Shown here piece after piece: positions 33,002-41,532 of a stretch of DNA of 64,000 nt (within the stretch, counting starts at the first letter, position 1; each line of letters begins with the position of its first letter). The notes under the pieces were generated by a model. It worked only from the letters and a program-made list of their open reading frames with translations. It was not told the DNA's origin and made no database searches. The stretch lies in the NCBI GenBank assembly GCA_046050465.1, contig JBJOPS010000031.1:5790-69789 (forward strand). Reading direction: 5' to 3'. Source of the stretch: Egaibacter sp046050465 (lineage in GTDB: Bacteria; Pseudomonadota; Gammaproteobacteria; Burkholderiales; Burkholderiaceae_C). Position numbers and translations under genes: made by a program.

Positions 33002-34051
33002 ATGACCACACGCCGAAAATTCACCCGCGCTGCCCTGACGAGTGCAACCGCTGCTGTCAGCTTTGCCGTGGTGCCCGGTTCGAGCCTGCTTGCCGCAGCA
33101 CCGCAAGCGGTTGCTCAAACCAGCTTGGCCCTGCTCAACGTGTCTTACGACCCAACGCGTGAGCTGTATGTCGAGTACAACGCGGCCTTCGCCAAACACT
33201 GGAAGGCCAAAACCGGTCAAGATGTGACGATCAAGCAAAGCCACGGTGGCTCGGGCCGACAGGCTCGATCGGTGATTGACGGCTTGGATGCCGATGTAGT
33301 GACGCTGGCCTTGGCGGGAGACATTGACGCATTGCACACCAACGGTGGCTGGATTGCCAAAGATTGGCAAAAGCGCTTGCCCAACAATTCCTCTCCTTAT
33401 ACCTCTACCATCGTGCTGGTTGTACGCCAAGGTAATCCGAAAAACATCAAAGATTGGGACGATCTGATCAAGCCTGGCATGAGCGTAATCACGCCCAACC
33501 CCAAAACCTCCGGTGGGGCGCGTTGGAACTATCTGGCCGCCTGGGAGTTTGCCAGACGCAAGTACGGTAGCGATCCCAAGGCCAAAGAATTTGTAGCCAA
33601 GCTCTATGCCAACGTGCCTGTGCTCGATACGGGCGCTCGCGGCTCGTCAATCACCTTCGCACAGCGCGGGCAAGGCGATGTGCTTTTGAGCTGGGAAAAC
33701 GAAGCCTATTTACTTGAAAAAGAATTCGGCAACAGGGTTGATTTTGTGTACCCCAGCCTAAGCATTTTGGCCGAACCACCCGTAACAGTGGTGGACAAAA
33801 ACGTCGATAAAAAAGGCACGCGCGCCGCCGCCGAGGAATACCTGAAATTTCTCTACACAGAAGAAGCTCAAGACATCATCGGCAAACACTTCTATCGCCC
33901 CCAGTCCAGCAAAGCGCAGGCCAAATATGTCAAGCAATTGCCCAAGCTCAATCTCTTCACATTGCAACACGCTTTCGGCAATTGGGACCAAGCCGCGAAA
34001 GACCACTTTGCCGATGGTGCGAGTTTTGATCAGGTCTACACGAAGAAATAA
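33002..34051 (+). CDS. Sulfate ABC transporter substrate-binding protein 1
   Basis: 349 residues. Signal sequence MTTRRKFTRAALTSATAAVS has a twin-arginine-like start. The mature part begins LALLNVSYDPTRELYVEYNAAF, the CysP/Sbp hallmark, with the ligand loop KQSHGGSGRQARSVIDGLDADVVTLAL. It is paralogous to the next binding protein (34441-35433). I prefer ATG 33002 to 32963 because of the Tat-like motif. It lies 389 bases before sbp2, possibly with its own transcript; the AT-rich region 32885-32960 may hold the promoter. Confidence 0.92.
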   Translation: MTTRRKFTRAALTSATAAVSFAVVPGSSLLAAAPQAVAQTSLALLNVSYDPTRELYVEYNAAFAKHWKAKTGQDVTIKQSHGGSGRQARSVIDGLDADVVTLALAGDIDALHTNGGWIAKDWQKRLPNNSSPYTSTIVLVVRQGNPKNIKDWDDLIKPGMSVITPNPKTSGGARWNYLAAWEFARRKYGSDPKAKEFVAKLYANVPVLDTGARGSSITFAQRGQGDVLLSWENEAYLLEKEFGNRVDFVYPSLSILAEPPVTVVDKNVDKKGTRAAAEEYLKFLYTEEAQDIIGKHFYRPQSSKAQAKYVKQLPKLNLFTLQHAFGNWDQAAKDHFADGASFDQVYTKK

Positions 34052-34440
34052 GCCCGCCACCACTATCGCTGCAGTACAGCATAAGCAAATGGAAAAAACT
34101 TTGTTTGAAATATAACGAGTCGATTTTATAGTTCTTTTATGTATAAAGAATCGCAGAGTCAACCAACAATCTTCAGCTCGGCCGGCGGGCACGACTCAGG
34201 TCCGGGCCGGGGCGGAGCTTTTGGGCACAGCAGCTGCCCGATGCATCTTGCGAGCGCTGGCGCCCGTGCTTGGGGCAGTGAGTTCGTTCGCCTCAACGGC
34301 GTAGGCCACACCAATGCTGGTTCAGGTCACGACCCGTGGTCACTCGGGCTAGCATTGCCCAACTTCTTGGCCAATGAGTCCAGCACCAATCGCCCTGTTC
34401 AGACTTCTCCTGTTCAGGCCCCCAAGGCTCTAGAACTCAT
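34052..34440. other. 389-base gap between the two sulfate-binding genes
   Basis: No convincing gene. A plus-strand frame (34139-34444) stays open for 101 codons but has no ribosome site, low-complexity composition and no recognisable motif. Composition shifts from AT-rich (34052-34150) to GC-rich, which suggests a join of different DNA or a decayed gene. It may contain a promoter for the downstream operon. Confidence 0.45.
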
Positions 34441-35433
34441 ATGAAAAACATCCCATTTCTGCTGGCCTCTATGCTCTTAGTGAGCAGCACCATTGCTTCT
34501 GCACAATCCTTGCTCAACGTCTCGTACGACGTGTCCCGCGAGTTCTACAAAGACTTGAATGCCGCCTTCGTCGCGCAGCACAAAAAAAACACAGGCAAAG
34601 ACATCAAGGTCGATCAGTCGCACGCTGGCTCCAGCGCGCAGGCACGTGCCGTGGCCGATGGTTTGGAAGCGGATGTGGTGACCTTCAACACCACCACCGA
34701 CGTGGATTTTTTGGCCGACAAAGGCGTAGTGGCCAAGGACTGGCGGCAAAAATTTCCAAACGGCGCAGCACCCACCACATCCACCATGCTGTTTCTCGTG
34801 CGCCAGGGCAACCCAAAAGGCATCAAAGACTGGGATGACTTGATCAAACCCGGCGTGCAGGTGATCGTGGTGAATCCCAAGACGGGCGGCAATGGCCGAA
34901 TGGCCTATCTGGCGGCATGGGGTTATGTGCGCAGCAAAGGCGGAACGGATCCGCAAGCGGCAGATTTTGTCAGCAAGCTCTATAAAAACGTTCCGGTGTT
35001 GGCGCGTGGCGGTCGCGACGCAACAGGTGTCTTTTTACAGCGCAATATTGGTGATGTGCTCGTGACATTTGAATCGGAGGTGATTTCAGTGGACAACGAG
35101 TTTGGCAAAGGCAAGGTCGATGCGGTTCACCCCAGTGCATCCATCGTGACAGAGAACCCGATCGCCATTGTGGAACGCACGGTTTCCAAAAAAGGCTCGG
35201 CGGCGGATGCCAAGGCCTATTTGGATTTTCTCTACAGCCCAGAAGGGCAAGAGATTGCTGCAAAACACAATATTCGGCCGCGTAACGAAGCCGTACTGAA
35301 AAAATACGCTGCAGCATTCAAGCCGCTGAAGCTCTTCTCAGTGAACGATTATTTTGGTTCGCTGGCTGAGGCGCAAAAAGTACACTTCAATGATGGCGGA
35401 CAGTTTGACAAGCTCTACACGCAGGGCAAGTAA
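34441..35433 (+). CDS. sbp: Sulfate ABC transporter substrate-binding protein 2
   Basis: 330 residues. Classical Sec signal (KNIPFLLASMLLVSSTIASA) then QSLLNVSYDVSREFYKDLNAAF. Ligand-binding segments DQSHAGSSAQARAVADGLEADVVTF and GGNGRMAYLAAW match sulfate/thiosulfate receptors. It ends 2 bases before cysT, so it is the receptor of the cysTWA operon. It is about half identical by eye to the Tat-type copy upstream. Confidence 0.95.
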   Translation: MKNIPFLLASMLLVSSTIASAQSLLNVSYDVSREFYKDLNAAFVAQHKKNTGKDIKVDQSHAGSSAQARAVADGLEADVVTFNTTTDVDFLADKGVVAKDWRQKFPNGAAPTTSTMLFLVRQGNPKGIKDWDDLIKPGVQVIVVNPKTGGNGRMAYLAAWGYVRSKGGTDPQAADFVSKLYKNVPVLARGGRDATGVFLQRNIGDVLVTFESEVISVDNEFGKGKVDAVHPSASIVTENPIAIVERTVSKKGSAADAKAYLDFLYSPEGQEIAAKHNIRPRNEAVLKKYAAAFKPLKLFSVNDYFGSLAEAQKVHFNDGGQFDKLYTQGK

Positions 35434-35435
35434 AT

Positions 35436-36326
35436 ATGTCAGCGCAAGTTGCAACGCTGCCGCCAAGCATAGCGGCAGGAGAAAGAGGTGGGCGCCGCAG
35501 CTCGGCAAAAGTGCTGCCGGGCTTCAGCCTCACGCTGGGCTACGCGCTGCTGTATCTCGGCTTGATCGTGTTGATCCCGCTGGCTGCCTTGGTGCTCAAA
35601 ACTCTCACCTTGACCTGGCCGCAATTTTGGGAAGCCGTGACATCACCGCGCGTGATGGCCTCGTATCGCCTGACCTTCGGCGCATCGCTGATCGCCGCTT
35701 GTATCAATGCGGTGTTTGGCCTGCTGGTCGCTTGGGTTTTGGTGCGTTATCAATTCCCCGGAAAAAAGATCGTGGACGCACTGGTGGATTTGCCCTTTGC
35801 CTTGCCGACAGCCGTTGCGGGCATATCACTCACTGCGTTGTTAGCCGGAAACGGCTGGGTGGGCCAACTCTTAGAGCCCTATGGCATTCAACTCGCATTC
35901 AACCCCCATGGCGTGGTGATTGCCTTGATCTTTATTGGCTTGCCCTTTGTGGTGCGCACCGTTCAGCCCGTGTTGGAAGACACCGAAAAAGAGCTGGAAG
36001 AAGCCGCCACTTGTCTCGGCGCGACGCGCTGGCAAACCTTCTGGCGCGTGATCTTTCCGAGCATCACACCCGCTTTGCTCACCGGTTTCGCGATGGCATT
36101 TGCACGTGCCATTGGTGAATACGGCTCGGTGATCTTCATTGCCGGCAACATGCCCATGATCTCCGAGATCACGCCTTTGATCATCATCGGAAAACTGGAG
36201 CAGTACGATTACGCGGGTGCCACGGCAGTTGCCACCGTCATGCTGGTGATTTCATTCATTTTGCTGCTCGTCATCAATGGCCTGCAGGGCTGGCAGCGCA
36301 AACGCTCATCGGGAAACTCGCAATGA
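35436..36326 (+). CDS. cysT: Sulfate/thiosulfate ABC transporter permease CysT
   Basis: 296 residues (also called CysU). Six membrane spans after a polar N-terminus. The coupling-helix motif for the ATPase is EEAATCLGATRWQTFWRVIFPSITPALL, preceded by DLPFALPTAVAGISLTAL. It forms a heterodimer with CysW. The gene overlaps cysW by 4 bases. Confidence 0.96.
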   Translation: MSAQVATLPPSIAAGERGGRRSSAKVLPGFSLTLGYALLYLGLIVLIPLAALVLKTLTLTWPQFWEAVTSPRVMASYRLTFGASLIAACINAVFGLLVAWVLVRYQFPGKKIVDALVDLPFALPTAVAGISLTALLAGNGWVGQLLEPYGIQLAFNPHGVVIALIFIGLPFVVRTVQPVLEDTEKELEEAATCLGATRWQTFWRVIFPSITPALLTGFAMAFARAIGEYGSVIFIAGNMPMISEITPLIIIGKLEQYDYAGATAVATVMLVISFILLLVINGLQGWQRKRSSGNSQ

Positions 36327-37207
36327 GCCAACGCATGATTCGAACCTCCCAGCGCGGTATTACTGAGGCAGCTTGGGTGCGCTTCACGCTGATTGGCATC
36401 GCGCTGATCTTCATGTTTTTGTTCCTCGTGTTGCCATTGGCAGCCGTGTTTGCAGAAGCATTGCGCAAGGGCTTGGGGGCTTACTTTGAAGCCCTGAAAG
36501 AGCCTGATGCTTGGAGTGCGATTCGATTAACGCTGATCACTGCGTTGATTGCTGTGCCGCTCAATTTGTTGTTTGGCATCGCTGCCGCGTGGGCGATCGC
36601 AAAGTATGAGTTTCGCGGAAAATCCTTCCTCACCACTTTGATCGATCTACCGTTTTCCGTTTCGCCCGTTGTGGCGGGGTTGATCTATGTGCTGGTGTTT
36701 GGTGCGCAAGGCTGGTTGGGGCCTTGGCTGGCTGCGCATGACATCAAGATCGTGTTTGCGGTTCCGGGCATTATCTTGGCTACGATTTTTGTGACCTTCC
36801 CCTTCATTGCACGCGAACTCATCCCTTTGATGCAGGCACAGGGCAACGACGAGGAGCAAGCCGCAATTGTGCTCGGCGCATCGGGCTGGCAGACGTTTTG
36901 GTATGTGACGCTGCCCAATATCAAATGGGGTTTGGTCTATGGCGTTATTTTGTGCAATGCACGTGCCATGGGCGAGTTTGGCGCCGTGTCTGTTGTCTCT
37001 GGGCACATCCGGGGGCAGACCAACACTATGCCGCTACATGTAGAGGTGCTCTACAACGAATACCAATCAGTGGCGGCTTTTGCGGTCGCTTCTTTGCTGG
37101 CTTGCTTGGCCTTAATTACCTTGGTGATCAAGTCGGTTGCAGAGTGGAGGAACGAGCGCGAGCTCAAAGCTTTCGCGGAGCTACCCCCTGAACGCCCCCC
37201 CGCCTAG
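36323..37207 (+). CDS. cysW: Sulfate/thiosulfate ABC transporter permease CysW
   Basis: 294 residues, partner of CysT. Six membrane spans; DLPFSVSPVVAGLIYVLVFG and the EAA-like coupling motif EEQAAIVLGASGWQTFWYVTLPNIKWGL are both present. The ARAMGEFGAVSVVSGHIRGQTNTMPL segment is typical of CysW. It ends 41 bases before cysA. Confidence 0.96.
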   Translation: MSQRMIRTSQRGITEAAWVRFTLIGIALIFMFLFLVLPLAAVFAEALRKGLGAYFEALKEPDAWSAIRLTLITALIAVPLNLLFGIAAAWAIAKYEFRGKSFLTTLIDLPFSVSPVVAGLIYVLVFGAQGWLGPWLAAHDIKIVFAVPGIILATIFVTFPFIARELIPLMQAQGNDEEQAAIVLGASGWQTFWYVTLPNIKWGLVYGVILCNARAMGEFGAVSVVSGHIRGQTNTMPLHVEVLYNEYQSVAAFAVASLLACLALITLVIKSVAEWRNERELKAFAELPPERPPA

Positions 37208-37248
37208 CTTTCGGACGTCAACCACCATCGCTTTGCAGGACAAACACC

Positions 37249-38313
37249 ATGAGCATCGATATTCGCAATGTCAGCAAAAAATTTGGCAGCTTTCAAGCGC
37301 TACGAGACGTGTCACTCGACATTGATTCGGGTGAATTGGTCGCGCTCCTCGGTCCGTCTGGCTGTGGCAAGACCACTTTGCTTCGCATCATTGCTGGGCT
37401 AGAAACAGCCGATCAAGGCCATATCGCATTTGCCGGCGAAGACGCGACCGATGTCCATGTGCGTGATCGCAAGGTGGGTTTTGTTTTTCAACACTACGCG
37501 CTGTTTCGCCACATGACCGTGTTTGAAAACGTCGCCTTCGGGCTGCGTGTGAAACCGAAAGACCAGCGCCCAAGTGACGCGCAGATCAAAAAGAAGGTGC
37601 ATGATTTGCTGAGCTTGGTGCAATTGGACTGGCTCGCCGATCGCTTCCCTGCGCAACTCTCTGGCGGTCAGCGCCAGCGTATCGCACTGGCACGCGCTTT
37701 GGCCGTCGAACCCAAAGTGCTGCTGCTGGACGAACCCTTTGGTGCGTTGGATGCCAAAGTTCGCAAAGAACTGCGCCGCTGGTTGCGGCGCCTGCACGAT
37801 GAACTGCACGTCACCAGCGTGTTTGTTACGCATGATCAGGAAGAGGCCCTAGAAGTAGCTGACCGCGTGGTGCTGATGAACAGTGGTCGTATCGAGCAGG
37901 TGGGCGGGCCGCAAGAGGTGTGGGAGCATCCTGCCAGCCCGTTTGTCTATGGATTTTTGGGCGATGTGAACGTCATTCCTGGCACGGGGTATGTGAGGCC
38001 GCACGAGTTGACACTGAGCCGCTATGACATAAATGCTCAGCCTGCTGTCCTTCCCATTCCTTCCAATGCGCAGGGCAGTTGGCCCGGCATCGTGGCGCAG
38101 TTGCAGCGCGCCATCGTGGTTGGTCCTATCGCGCGCTTGGAACTTGTGCCGACTCATACTCAAACCACTCATGCCCACAGATTGCAGCCTGATGCGACGG
38201 TCTTAGAAGTACAAATGCCTGCGGACCAGTTCAAAGCCATGGATTTGTGCATTGGTGAAACTGTACTGGCCACACCACTTCGGGCAAGAGCTTTTGAGTC
38301 TATCGGAGCTTGA
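37249..38313 (+). CDS. cysA: Sulfate/thiosulfate ABC transporter ATP-binding protein
   Basis: 354 residues. Walker A GPSGCGKTT, Q-loop VFQHYALFRHM, signature LSGGQRQRIALARAL, Walker B VLLLDEPFGALD and switch VTHDQEEALE are all intact; a C-terminal regulatory/TOBE-like region follows (from about 240, VNVIPGTGYVRPHELTLSRY). It completes a full sulfate importer: receptor, CysT, CysW and ATPase. No CysB box could be assigned by eye. Confidence 0.96.
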   Translation: MSIDIRNVSKKFGSFQALRDVSLDIDSGELVALLGPSGCGKTTLLRIIAGLETADQGHIAFAGEDATDVHVRDRKVGFVFQHYALFRHMTVFENVAFGLRVKPKDQRPSDAQIKKKVHDLLSLVQLDWLADRFPAQLSGGQRQRIALARALAVEPKVLLLDEPFGALDAKVRKELRRWLRRLHDELHVTSVFVTHDQEEALEVADRVVLMNSGRIEQVGGPQEVWEHPASPFVYGFLGDVNVIPGTGYVRPHELTLSRYDINAQPAVLPIPSNAQGSWPGIVAQLQRAIVVGPIARLELVPTHTQTTHAHRLQPDATVLEVQMPADQFKAMDLCIGETVLATPLRARAFESIGA

Positions 38314-38449
38314 CCGGGCAGGGACTCAATGTGTGGTCTACCAGGTCGGATCCAGTGTGGGCTTTAATTTGAAAGAGTCACAACAGCAAAGTCTGTGTTC
38401 ATTCCAAACTGGATGATGCACGACGCTCACCTGCTCAAATGACGTCACT

Positions 38450-38464
38450 CCCACTCAATTGTCA
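38450..38464. other. Island attachment site, left end
   Basis: TCCCACTCAATTGTC matches TCCCACTCAATCGTC at the 3' end of guaA (63009-63023) in 14 of 15 bases. On the minus strand it spells T-I-E-W-E then stop, the last residues of GuaA, with synonymous changes. This is the expected product of site-specific integration into guaA: one end restores the gene, the other carries a copy of its tail. Confidence 0.82.
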
Positions 38465-38544
38465 ACCCGAACGAAAACTTGAACGTCTTCGTTCCGCGTT
38501 GCACTAATTGAGATGGTCAGATTGAATCGTCCAAGGTCGTCCAT

Positions 38545-38564
38545 ACCGTCAGCTTTACCGTCAT
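38545..38564. repeat. ACCGTCA repeats near the left end
   Basis: TACCGTCA (38545-38552) and TTTACCGTCA (38555-38564) lie about 90-100 bases inside the left junction; the same motif occurs inside the right junction. They may be arm-type integrase binding sites. Confidence 0.5.
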
Positions 38565-38652
38565 GGTTTTTATCGATTTGGGCGTAGTCCAGAAAAACCC
38601 AACTACGCCCTATTACATCCGAGCTTACAGCAAGTTTGACGGTATTTCGTTT

Positions 38653-39687
38653 TCACTGCACTCCCATGAACTTGAGTACGTCCGCCACCACGGCATCGCT
38701 TTGCGCGGCATCGCCGCCCACAGCAGCGCGGACGTGCGCCATACAACCCCGTATCGCTGCATGCCACTCGTCGTAGTTTTTGAGTTCTTGATTCTTCTTC
38801 AAGTCACGGGCGTTCTTGCCAAGTCCGCTACCTGCAACTGTGGTCATCTGTAACTCCAAATCACAGGGCTTCGCGCTGTGGGCTTGTTCGTACCGGAACC
38901 GACGCCCACCGCCATCCCATGCGTGGTAAGCGCCCTTGTATTCCTTGGTCGTGACCGTATTCCCTGCATCGGCAAGCTCTTTGGCGTACCGCTGGCAGAT
39001 TGTCACGTCCTGATAGTCCTCGCGTTCGCGGTCAGGCAAGGCAAAGAAAATCGGCGCTGAGGCTTTCTCCGCATGGTCAGCACGGTATCGGATATTGCAC
39101 ATGCCGGGGTACATCGGGATATGTCCAGCGAACTTAGCGCCGTTGGTATTCACGACCGCTTGGTACATCGGCCACGCTGAATAGAACGCCGGATTGCCTC
39201 CTCGGCTCATGCCTATGACGTAGATTCGATTGCTGTCGATCTTGGGATGCGTTGTCAACACGCGCAGTGCGTTCAGTGCGTCAGCGGTTTGAGACGGCAT
39301 CGTGACCTGATCGCCCAACTGGTTGGTGTTTGTCTCGGACACCCCTCGCGGCTTGTAGCTGTCCACTACGAACACCGCCACCCCAGCCGGATTGAGTTTG
39401 GCAGCCCACAAATCGTAAGCCCACGGCTCCACTCCGGCGCTGCCGTGCATGATGACAAGCGCAGGCACTTTGCCATCAGCCTTCTTGGGCATCAGCAAAT
39501 CGCCCCAAATGGTTTGCTGCTTTGTGTTGGTGGTGTTCTTGCGGGCGAACTGCCACATATCGGGGACGTTCACGCTTTGAAATTCGATACGGCCTGAGTG
39601 TCCATCAGACAAGTTTTCAGATTGAGCAATGGCATTGCCGATGACCGCGCAGCACAGTGCCGCAAGGATCAATTTTCTGAAGTTCAT
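38653..39687 (-). CDS. Secreted alpha/beta hydrolase (dienelactone hydrolase-like)
   Basis: 344 residues. Signal peptide MNFRKLILAALCCAVIGNAIAQ (cut near AQ-SE). The hydrolase fold shows the oxyanion region VIMHGSAGVEPWAYDLWAAKL, nucleophile Ser in VIGMSRGGNPAF, an acidic residue in FFALPDRERED and His in AYHAWDGG. An AAAAGGAGA ribosome site precedes the ATG at 39687. It is the first gene inside the left island end and divergent from an XRE regulator. The substrate is unknown. Confidence 0.88.
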   Translation of the reverse strand: MNFRKLILAALCCAVIGNAIAQSENLSDGHSGRIEFQSVNVPDMWQFARKNTTNTKQQTIWGDLLMPKKADGKVPALVIMHGSAGVEPWAYDLWAAKLNPAGVAVFVVDSYKPRGVSETNTNQLGDQVTMPSQTADALNALRVLTTHPKIDSNRIYVIGMSRGGNPAFYSAWPMYQAVVNTNGAKFAGHIPMYPGMCNIRYRADHAEKASAPIFFALPDREREDYQDVTICQRYAKELADAGNTVTTKEYKGAYHAWDGGGRRFRYEQAHSAKPCDLELQMTTVAGSGLGKNARDLKKNQELKNYDEWHAAIRGCMAHVRAAVGGDAAQSDAVVADVLKFMGVQ

Positions 39688-39713
39688 AGGTTCTCCTTTT
39701 TGACAAAACTGTT

Positions 39714-39769
39714 CGCCCAATGCATGGGCGTATACACCTCATAGTGTCTCATACTGAGTAGTTAACTAC
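39714..39769. promoter_or_regulatory. Inverted repeats between hydrolase and XRE regulator
   Basis: Two palindromes sit in the 118-base divergent region: CGCCCA-ATGCA-TGGGCG (39714-39730) and the perfect 12-mer GTAGTTAACTAC (39758-39769). They are candidate operators for the adjacent XRE protein controlling itself and the hydrolase. Confidence 0.45.
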
Positions 39770-39805
39770 GTCGCTTCACAGGCCGCAGTTCTGCACCCTT
39801 GGGGC

Positions 39806-40186
39806 ATGAAAACAGACCCCAAGACACCGGCATCCGAGCCGGGTGTTGACGGTTCTGCCCGTGACCTGCCGAACTCCGTGACGCTGGCCTTGGGCCGTAA
39901 CGTCAAACGCCATCGGCATGCCGCCAAGCTCTCGCAAATGAACCTTGCTTTTGAAAGTGAAATGGAGCGGAGTCACGTGTCCCGCATCGAGCGGGGCGTC
40001 TCCAACCCTTCGCTGTTCGCGCTGGCCACCATCTGCCATGTGCTCAAGATCACCCTGCCCGAGTTGTTCGAGGGGATCACCGACACCATCGCACCGACTT
40101 CTCAGGGTGGGCCAATACGTCGCAAGAACCAATCAGTGTTGGAAAAAGCGCCGCCACCGCCCAGCCGGAAGATGCCGCTGCGCTGA
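39806..40186 (+). CDS. XRE family transcriptional regulator
   Basis: 126 residues. The helix-turn-helix spans about 27-85: VTLALGRNVKRHRHAAKLSQMNLAFESEMERSHVSRIERGVSNPSLFALATICHVLKITLPELF. The lysine/proline-rich tail is probably disordered. It is divergent from the secreted hydrolase, so it may control that gene and itself through the palindromes between them. Confidence 0.9.
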   Translation: MKTDPKTPASEPGVDGSARDLPNSVTLALGRNVKRHRHAAKLSQMNLAFESEMERSHVSRIERGVSNPSLFALATICHVLKITLPELFEGITDTIAPTSQGGPIRRKNQSVLEKAPPPPSRKMPLR

Positions 40187-40213
40187 CTGGCTCGTCAGCG
40201 CGTCCCGTTTGGG

Positions 40214-40945
40214 TCAGCCGTCTTTCTGGTCGATACGCTGGAACCGCACCGCGCCCGTGAGCCGCACGACCTCAGCAGGCCACTCCGGTGAGTCATACAG
40301 CCAATGCACGGGCTTAGATGGCGACTCATTCAACAAGCCACGCGCAGCAGACGGCACTTGAACACGCAGTCGGGCATTGAACGCTCGGAACACTGGCTCA
40401 TCGGCGCTGGGGTCGATCAGCAGCACAGTATCGACAGCAGTCTCACGCCCAACTTGAGCGCCCTCCACGCCAACGCCAAGCGCCCAGTGGTGCGTCTTGC
40501 GGTTGAGCACACTGCGAAAACTCAGCATCGCCAGATCGCCACGGCTCAGGGCACGTACCGCGAAGTGATCCAGATCGGCATCGCCCTTGAACCGTGCGGT
40601 CAGTTTGAGTGGCAAGCCCAGCCGGTTGACACGCTCCACCAGGTCGTCGGCCATGCAGCCCTGAAAGTACACATCATGGAACTCTCGCCACACATCGGCG
40701 GGCACGCCGTACTTGCGCTGTGCCATGTGCGTCAGTGCCTCGGCTTTCGCCAGATTGAGGATGACCAACACACTGGCGAGGCAATGCACCGAACAGGCAC
40801 CGTCGATTTCAGACTGGCGGAAGCACACGCCCATTGGCTCTTCACGTTTGACTTTGACCGTCAGCACATGGCCAACGATCAGAGCCGGGTGCGTGCGTTG
40901 CCACCGATAGCTGGGACACAGAGGGGCTTCTTTGCGGGACGCCAT
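40214..40945 (-). CDS. Putative C39-like cysteine peptidase domain protein
   Basis: 243 residues, family not certain. FRQSEIDGACSVHCLASVLV resembles the C39 peptidase start (Gln oxyanion residue, catalytic Cys followed by CLA), here Gln44 and Cys51; His152/153 in KTHHWALGVGV and Asp178 in TVLLIDPSADE complete a plausible Cys-His-Asp site in the right order. No ABC transporter or leader peptide is nearby, so bacteriocin processing is unlikely; a role in defence or protein modification is possible. The ATG overlaps the stop of the preceding gene (TGATG), so the two are coupled. Confidence 0.6.
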   Translation of the reverse strand: MASRKEAPLCPSYRWQRTHPALIVGHVLTVKVKREEPMGVCFRQSEIDGACSVHCLASVLVILNLAKAEALTHMAQRKYGVPADVWREFHDVYFQGCMADDLVERVNRLGLPLKLTARFKGDADLDHFAVRALSRGDLAMLSFRSVLNRKTHHWALGVGVEGAQVGRETAVDTVLLIDPSADEPVFRAFNARLRVQVPSAARGLLNESPSKPVHWLYDSPEWPAEVVRLTGAVRFQRIDQKDG

Positions 40946-41364
40946 CAATAACACCCCGGTGTGAGCAATGTCGTCACACAGCGCACGCCAGCGTCATTGG
41001 CTGCATCGGTGATGATCCAGATCGTGGGCAGGCGGTCGCGCTTGTTGCACGGGGTGCTTGCCAATACCTCAGGGGACACCAAGCGGTACACCGAAAAAAT
41101 CCTTGATCCGTCCACCAGAGCCTGTTCATTGAGCTTGGCATCGTCGGCACACAGGTCGCCGCCATCCCCATGAACGTGCCGATTCAGCAGCATCAGTGGG
41201 TTGCTTTGATGTTTTTCCAATAGTCGTAGCGCGGCAGGGGTTGCAACCACTTGCCCGAGGGAAAACTTCGCCGCATTGGTGATGAGGGTATACCGTGGGA
41301 TGAATGACTCTTCTGGTTTGCCATCGGTGGACGGCACGGAATGCGTGTTATTTGTTTGGTTCAT
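40945..41364 (-). CDS. Plasmid-related accessory protein (family seen in integrative elements)
   Basis: 139 residues. The pattern YTLITNAAKFSLGQVVATPAALRLLEKHQ ... LLNRHVHGDGGDLCADDAKLNEQALVDGSRIFSVYRL ... LPTIWIITDAA ... TTLLTPGCY matches a small family I remember as common on plasmids and islands, sometimes mislabelled as a restriction subunit. No catalytic motif is known. It is translationally coupled to the C39-like gene. Confidence 0.75.
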   Translation of the reverse strand: MNQTNNTHSVPSTDGKPEESFIPRYTLITNAAKFSLGQVVATPAALRLLEKHQSNPLMLLNRHVHGDGGDLCADDAKLNEQALVDGSRIFSVYRLVSPEVLASTPCNKRDRLPTIWIITDAANDAGVRCVTTLLTPGCY

Positions 41365-41532
41365 TGAGTTCTCCAAGAGAGTTTGAAAAGCGCACCGTGC
41401 TTGCTTGATGACAGACGTGAGTGAGCCTCCGAAGTCACAGGTCGGATCACCTCACGCACCGGCATGGCCGGAGCACGGCAGGAAGAGAAATCAAAAAGTC
41501 ACACGGTCATGTGTTGACTGAATCGGGCATGG

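Larger units (their letters stand above)
38314..38652. other. Gap between cysA and the island's first gene
   Basis: Contains the left island junction (38450-38464) and motifs shared with the right end (38545-38564). A minus-strand frame (about 38460-38640) would encode an EF-hand-like DKNHDGKADG, but it has no plausible start and the match arises from the ACCGTCA repeats, so I do not call a gene. I see no terminator for cysA. Confidence 0.6.

Noticed and set aside
34139..34444. 101-codon frame before the second sulfate-binding gene
   Set aside because: No ribosome site, unusual amino acid composition and no motif; probably an open frame by chance in GC-rich DNA.
38460..38640. Minus-strand frame resembling an EF-hand protein (DKNHDGKADG)
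   Set aside because: No start codon with a ribosome site, closed by the stop of the hydrolase side, and the motif is produced by ACCGTCA repeats that more likely bind integrase.
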